Shown: piece after piece, positions 6,667 through 8,875 of the stretch | Position numbering within the stretch: position 1 is the stretch's first letter | How the letters are laid out: each line of letters begins with the position of its first letter | Assembly (NCBI GenBank): GCA_033722135.1 | Contig: JAWVZO010000103.1 | Coordinates: 1-8,875 of the forward strand | DNA: 8,875 bases | Reading direction: 5' to 3' | From: QNFN01 sp033722135 | GTDB taxonomy: Bacteria; Pseudomonadota; Gammaproteobacteria; QNFN01 | The notes under the pieces: model-generated | The model's database searches: none | What the model was told of the DNA's origin: nothing | Seen by the model: the letters and a program-made list of their open reading frames with translations, nothing else | Program-made: the position numbers and the translations under genes

Positions 6667-6684
6667 TGACCCAGGTCACGGTCA
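6667..6684 (+). promoter_or_regulatory. Possible upstream operator: inverted repeat plus third half-site
   Basis: TGACC-CA-GGTCA (6667-6678) is a perfect 5+5 inverted repeat, and a further GGTCA follows at 6680-6684. It lies 40-60 bases upstream of the -10 element for the secreted-protein gene, a usual position for an activator. No regulator is identified. Confidence 0.3.
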
Positions 6685-6715
6685 AAGTGTGAACCACGTC
6701 GCAAAATCGCTTGCA

Positions 6716-6742
6716 TTGGTGGTGGTATACAGGAATCACCAA
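6716..6742 (+). promoter_or_regulatory. Inverted repeat bracketing the -10 element (candidate operator)
   Basis: TTGGTGGT (6716-6723) pairs with ATCACCAA (6735-6742), seven Watson-Crick pairs and one G-T, separated by 11 bases that hold the -10 hexamer core. A protein bound here would cover the promoter and the likely transcription start, as expected of a repressor site. In RNA it could also form a weak hairpin. Confidence 0.4.
6723..6731 (+). promoter_or_regulatory. Extended -10 promoter of the secreted-protein gene
   Basis: TGGTATACA matches the extended -10 pattern TGnTATAnT at most positions, lying 33 bases before ATG 6765 in the most AT-rich stretch of the window. No good -35 is seen at 17 bases, which extended -10 promoters can do without. 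Confidence 0.5.
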
Positions 6743-6764
6743 AATTCTTTCGGAGGGACCGAAC

Positions 6765-7553
6765 ATGACCAGGATCAATAACATGGCCGCGGCACTGCTC
6801 GCCGTGGCGCTGCCAATGGGCGCGGCCCACGCCGCCGGCACCTACGACCCCTCCCGGATCCTCGTCGACGTGACGCCGGGTGAGAGCGTCCAGGTCTCCT
6901 ACACTTACTCGGACCCGGGCGCCTTCTTCGTGCTCCCGTACTTCACCTACTCCGGCGACCCGGTGCTCGGGTCGTGGATCGGCGAAGCGTACAAGGGCAC
7001 CTCGCGGGGCAGCGGGGTCGCCAACATCACCATCGACGTTCCCGAGTACGCGCCCGCCGGCACTTACTCGGGCCGCTTCCACGGCATGTCCTTCGGCGGC
7101 GCGCACGGCAGCTCGAACAGCAGCGTGTCCGTGCACGTCACGGTCGTCTCCTCGACCTGCGGCGGGCTCGCCGAGTTCGTGTCCGGCAGCGAGAACGAGA
7201 TCGATCTGTGGGCGCCGAACAACACGGTTCGCGAGGTCGAACTGACCGGCGACCTGAGCGTTCCGGACGGTTGCAGCATCGTGTCGGCCACCTGGGACGT
7301 CGTGGACGAGTACGGCGAGTACAGCAGCCACGGCGACATGGAGATCACCGGCGACGACGATGGCTACGTGGCCAAACCGCTGATCGAGGTCTCCCGCAAA
7401 GGCCGGGACGAGGACAAGAGCGGCCGCACCTACACCGTGACCCTGAACGTCGAGACGGAAGACGGCGTGGCGACGCAAACCCGCACCCTCGTCATCCGCC
7501 ACGACCGCCGCGACAAGGCCGGCGACAACCCGGCCGGTGGCAGGGGCAACTGA
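6765..7553 (+). CDS. Unrecognised secreted protein with two probable beta-sandwich domains
   Basis: I do not recognise this family. The product has 262 residues. A Sec signal peptide is clear: MTRINN, then the hydrophobic MAAALLAVALPMG, and an AHA cleavage site after residue 23. The mature protein is rich in Thr, Ser, Val, Tyr and Gly in alternating patterns typical of beta strands. A first region (about 24-128) runs from TYDPSRILVDVTPGESVQVS to VSVHVTVV. A second (about 130-250) contains the only two cysteines (C132, C170), which could form a disulfide, and ends with TYTVTLNVETEDGVATQTRT, like bacterial Ig-like domains. The last dozen residues are charged and glycine-rich, with no anchor or sorting signal visible. 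GGAGGG seven bases before ATG 6765 fixes the start. It has its own promoter, but yajQ follows only 13 bases later, so they may be co-transcribed. An adhesive, binding or envelope role is a guess. Confidence 0.8.
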   Translation: MTRINNMAAALLAVALPMGAAHAAGTYDPSRILVDVTPGESVQVSYTYSDPGAFFVLPYFTYSGDPVLGSWIGEAYKGTSRGSGVANITIDVPEYAPAGTYSGRFHGMSFGGAHGSSNSSVSVHVTVVSSTCGGLAEFVSGSENEIDLWAPNNTVREVELTGDLSVPDGCSIVSATWDVVDEYGEYSSHGDMEITGDDDGYVAKPLIEVSRKGRDEDKSGRTYTVTLNVETEDGVATQTRTLVIRHDRRDKAGDNPAGGRGN

Positions 7554-7566
7554 GGACCTTCTCGCG

Positions 7567-8052
7567 ATGCCTTCGTTCGACGTGGTCTCCGAGGTCGACA
7601 TGCACGAAGTCGCCAACGCGGTGGACCAGGCGGCCCGCGAGGTCGCCAACCGCTTCGACTTCAAGGGTGTCGATGCCCGCTTCGAGCGCGATGCGCACGA
7701 GGTCGCCCTGGTAGCCGAGGCCGAGTTCCAGCTCGGCCAGATGCTCGACATCCTGCGCGCCAAGCTCGCCAAGCGCGGCATCGACACCGGTTGCCTCGAG
7801 GTGGGCCACGTCGAGCAGGCGGGTCGCCAGGCGCGTCAGCGGGTGGTCCTGCGCCACGGCATCGACGGCGACCTGGCGCGGGCCATGGTCAAGCGCGTCA
7901 AGGGCGCCAAGCTCAAGGTGCAGGCCCAGGTCCAGGGCGACCAGCTCCGGGTGACCGGCAAGAAGCGCGATGACCTCCAGCAGGTCATCGCGCTCTTGCG
8001 CGGCGCCGACGACATCGATCTCCCGCTGCAGTTCACCAACTTCCGCGACTGA
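7567..8052 (+). CDS. yajQ: YajQ, nucleotide-binding protein (UPF0234)
   Basis: The 161-residue product matches E. coli YajQ (about 163 residues) from end to end: MPSFDVVSEVDMHEVANAVD, REVANRFDFKG, LDILRAKLAKRGID, AKLKVQAQVQGDQLRVTGKK and the terminal LQFTNFRD are family signatures. It has two ferredoxin-like halves. YajQ homologues in Xanthomonas and Pseudomonas are reported to bind cyclic di-GMP and affect gene expression; in E. coli nucleotide and RNA binding has been noted. Whether this one binds c-di-GMP cannot be told here. ATG 7567 is fixed by the conserved MPSFD start; GAGGA spanning the stop codon of the previous gene serves as ribosome binding site at ten bases, suggesting coupling. 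A GTG at 7537 in the same frame is not credible. Confidence 0.96.
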   Translation: MPSFDVVSEVDMHEVANAVDQAAREVANRFDFKGVDARFERDAHEVALVAEAEFQLGQMLDILRAKLAKRGIDTGCLEVGHVEQAGRQARQRVVLRHGIDGDLARAMVKRVKGAKLKVQAQVQGDQLRVTGKKRDDLQQVIALLRGADDIDLPLQFTNFRD

Positions 8053-8055
8053 CCG

Positions 8056-8763
8056 ATGCCCCCGACGCTGCCGCGACGCCGGCTGCGCGCGGTCTACCGG
8101 CAACTGCTCGCCCACCACGGCCCGCAGCACTGGTGGCCGGCGGAGACCCCGTTCGAGGTGATCGTCGGCGCGGTGCTGACCCAGAACACCGCCTGGACGA
8201 ACGTCGAGCGGGCCATCGCCAACCTGGTCCGGTCCGACGCGCTCGATCCCGGCGCGCTGGTCGCCCTGCCCGAGGGGCGCCTGGCGGAGCTGCTGCGGCC
8301 CTCGGGCTATTTCAACGTCAAGGCGGCGCGCCTGCGTGCCGTCTGCAGGTGGTACCTTGCCGAGGGCGGTCACGGGCGGTTGCGGCGCTGGCCGACGGGG
8401 CGGTTGCGGGAGACCCTGTTGGGGCTGCACGGGGTGGGGCCCGAGACCGCCGACGCGATCCTGCTCTACGCCTTCGGCCGGCCGGTCTTCGTCATCGATG
8501 CCTACGCTCGCAGGCTCTTCTCCCGGCTCGGCGTGATAGGGGGGCGCGAGCCGTACGAGACGCTGCGTGCCGGCTTCGAGCACGCGCTCGGCGCCGACGC
8601 GGCGCTGTTCAACGAGTACCACGCCCTGATCGTGGCCCACGCCAAGGCGTCGTGCCGGGTCCGTCCCCGGTGTGCGGGATGCTGTCTGCGGCGCGGTTGC
8701 CCGGCGGGCCGGGACGCGAGCGGCGTCAGGCCGCCCGGGGCACCGTCAGGGCCTGCCCGGTGA
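8056..8763 (+). CDS. Endonuclease III-superfamily (HhH-GPD) DNA glycosylase, probably monofunctional
   Basis: The 235-residue protein begins three bases after yajQ. WWPAETPFEVIVGAVLTQNT (about residues 26-45) and the helix-hairpin-helix LHGVGPETADAILLYAFGRP are typical of the endonuclease III domain. The catalytic aspartate is D148 in FVIDAYARRLFSRLG. The lysine that gives Nth its lyase activity (GVGRKTA in E. coli) is replaced by E130 (GVGPETA), so this should cut only the glycosidic bond, as in Helicobacter MagIII, a 3-methyladenine glycosylase that I recall also having Glu here. C200, C206, C209 and C215 form a C-x5-C-x2-C-x5-C set, one residue tighter than the C-x6-C-x2-C-x5-C of Nth, and likely bind a [4Fe-4S] cluster. 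The damaged base it removes is unknown. The last 38 bases overlap the convergent dehydrogenase gene. Confidence 0.9.
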   Translation: MPPTLPRRRLRAVYRQLLAHHGPQHWWPAETPFEVIVGAVLTQNTAWTNVERAIANLVRSDALDPGALVALPEGRLAELLRPSGYFNVKAARLRAVCRWYLAEGGHGRLRRWPTGRLRETLLGLHGVGPETADAILLYAFGRPVFVIDAYARRLFSRLGVIGGREPYETLRAGFEHALGADAALFNEYHALIVAHAKASCRVRPRCAGCCLRRGCPAGRDASGVRPPGAPSGPAR

Positions 8764-8875
8764 CGCCCCGGCTGTCCGGCCCGAGCAGCCACAGGTACCA
8801 CGGCATTACCGTCTCGGGGAGCGGCAGGCTGTTCGGGTCGAGCCCGGGGTAGGCCCCGAGGTAGCCGGCGGTGCG
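8726..8875 (-). CDS. YciK-like short-chain dehydrogenase, C-terminal end only
   Basis: Reading the minus strand from the right edge gives 49 residues to a TGA whose complement is TCA at 8726-8728. The peptide starts RTAGYLGAYPGLDPNSL and continues PETVMPWYLWLLGPDSRGVTG, then QALTVPRAA. This matches the end of E. coli YciK as I recall it (RTAMRA..., DIMPLYLWLMGDDSRRKTG). It is the usual SDR ending, where the last strand and helix cover the active site; the Rossmann GxxxGxG and Tyr-x3-Lys motifs would lie to the right, out of view. The substrate is unknown. The gene is convergent with the glycosylase gene, and their 3' ends overlap by 38 bases with no visible terminator between them. The YciK subgroup assignment rests on this short piece. 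Confidence 0.82.
   Translation of the reverse strand, partial: RTAGYLGAYPGLDPNSLPLPETVMPWYLWLLGPDSRGVTGQALTVPRAA

Overview
This is a GC-rich, gene-dense window from what looks like a gammaproteobacterium. YciO, RluB, YajQ and the YciK-like dehydrogenase closely match their Escherichia coli counterparts as I remember them. However, ScpA/ScpB (the Smc partners) are present, whereas enteric bacteria use MukBEF. Together with the GC content, this suggests a non-enteric lineage such as the Chromatiales/Ectothiorhodospiraceae; that placement is inference. I see no mobile element, CRISPR array, rRNA or tRNA.

Layout. The 3' half of an FtsX/YbbP-type ABC-transporter permease (1-1427) comes first, followed by a ~100-base gap with a -10 element. 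Then comes a run of same-strand genes: yciO (1530-2150), a small site-2 protease (2199-2852), a tryptophanyl-tRNA synthetase with a predicted Fe-S motif (2900-4117), scpA (4138-4992), scpB (5019-5816) and rluB (5807-6655). After a 109-base regulatory gap there is an unrecognised secreted protein (6765-7553), then yajQ (7567-8052) and an endonuclease III-superfamily DNA glycosylase (8056-8763). At the right edge the tail of a YciK-like short-chain dehydrogenase (8726-8875) comes in on the minus strand and overlaps the end of the glycosylase gene.

How the genes fit together. trpS-scpA-scpB-rluB are spaced like one transcript and combine tRNA charging, chromosome segregation and rRNA modification. 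ScpA and ScpB form the Smc condensin with a Smc encoded elsewhere. yciO, rluB and yciK also lie close together beside the trp operon in E. coli, so the window looks like a rearranged version of an old tryptophan-linked neighbourhood. The secreted protein has its own extended -10 promoter inside an inverted repeat, which suggests separate control.

Most worth checking: rluB has no ATG, GTG or TTG that gives a full-length protein, and appears to start at ATT (5807) behind a good Shine-Dalgarno sequence. The site-2 protease mRNA may be leaderless. TrpRS carries four cysteines like the iron-sulfur TrpRS of Thermotoga. The secreted protein is an orphan among housekeeping genes. I found no clear new multi-gene system; the novelty here lies in individual genes and their expression signals.
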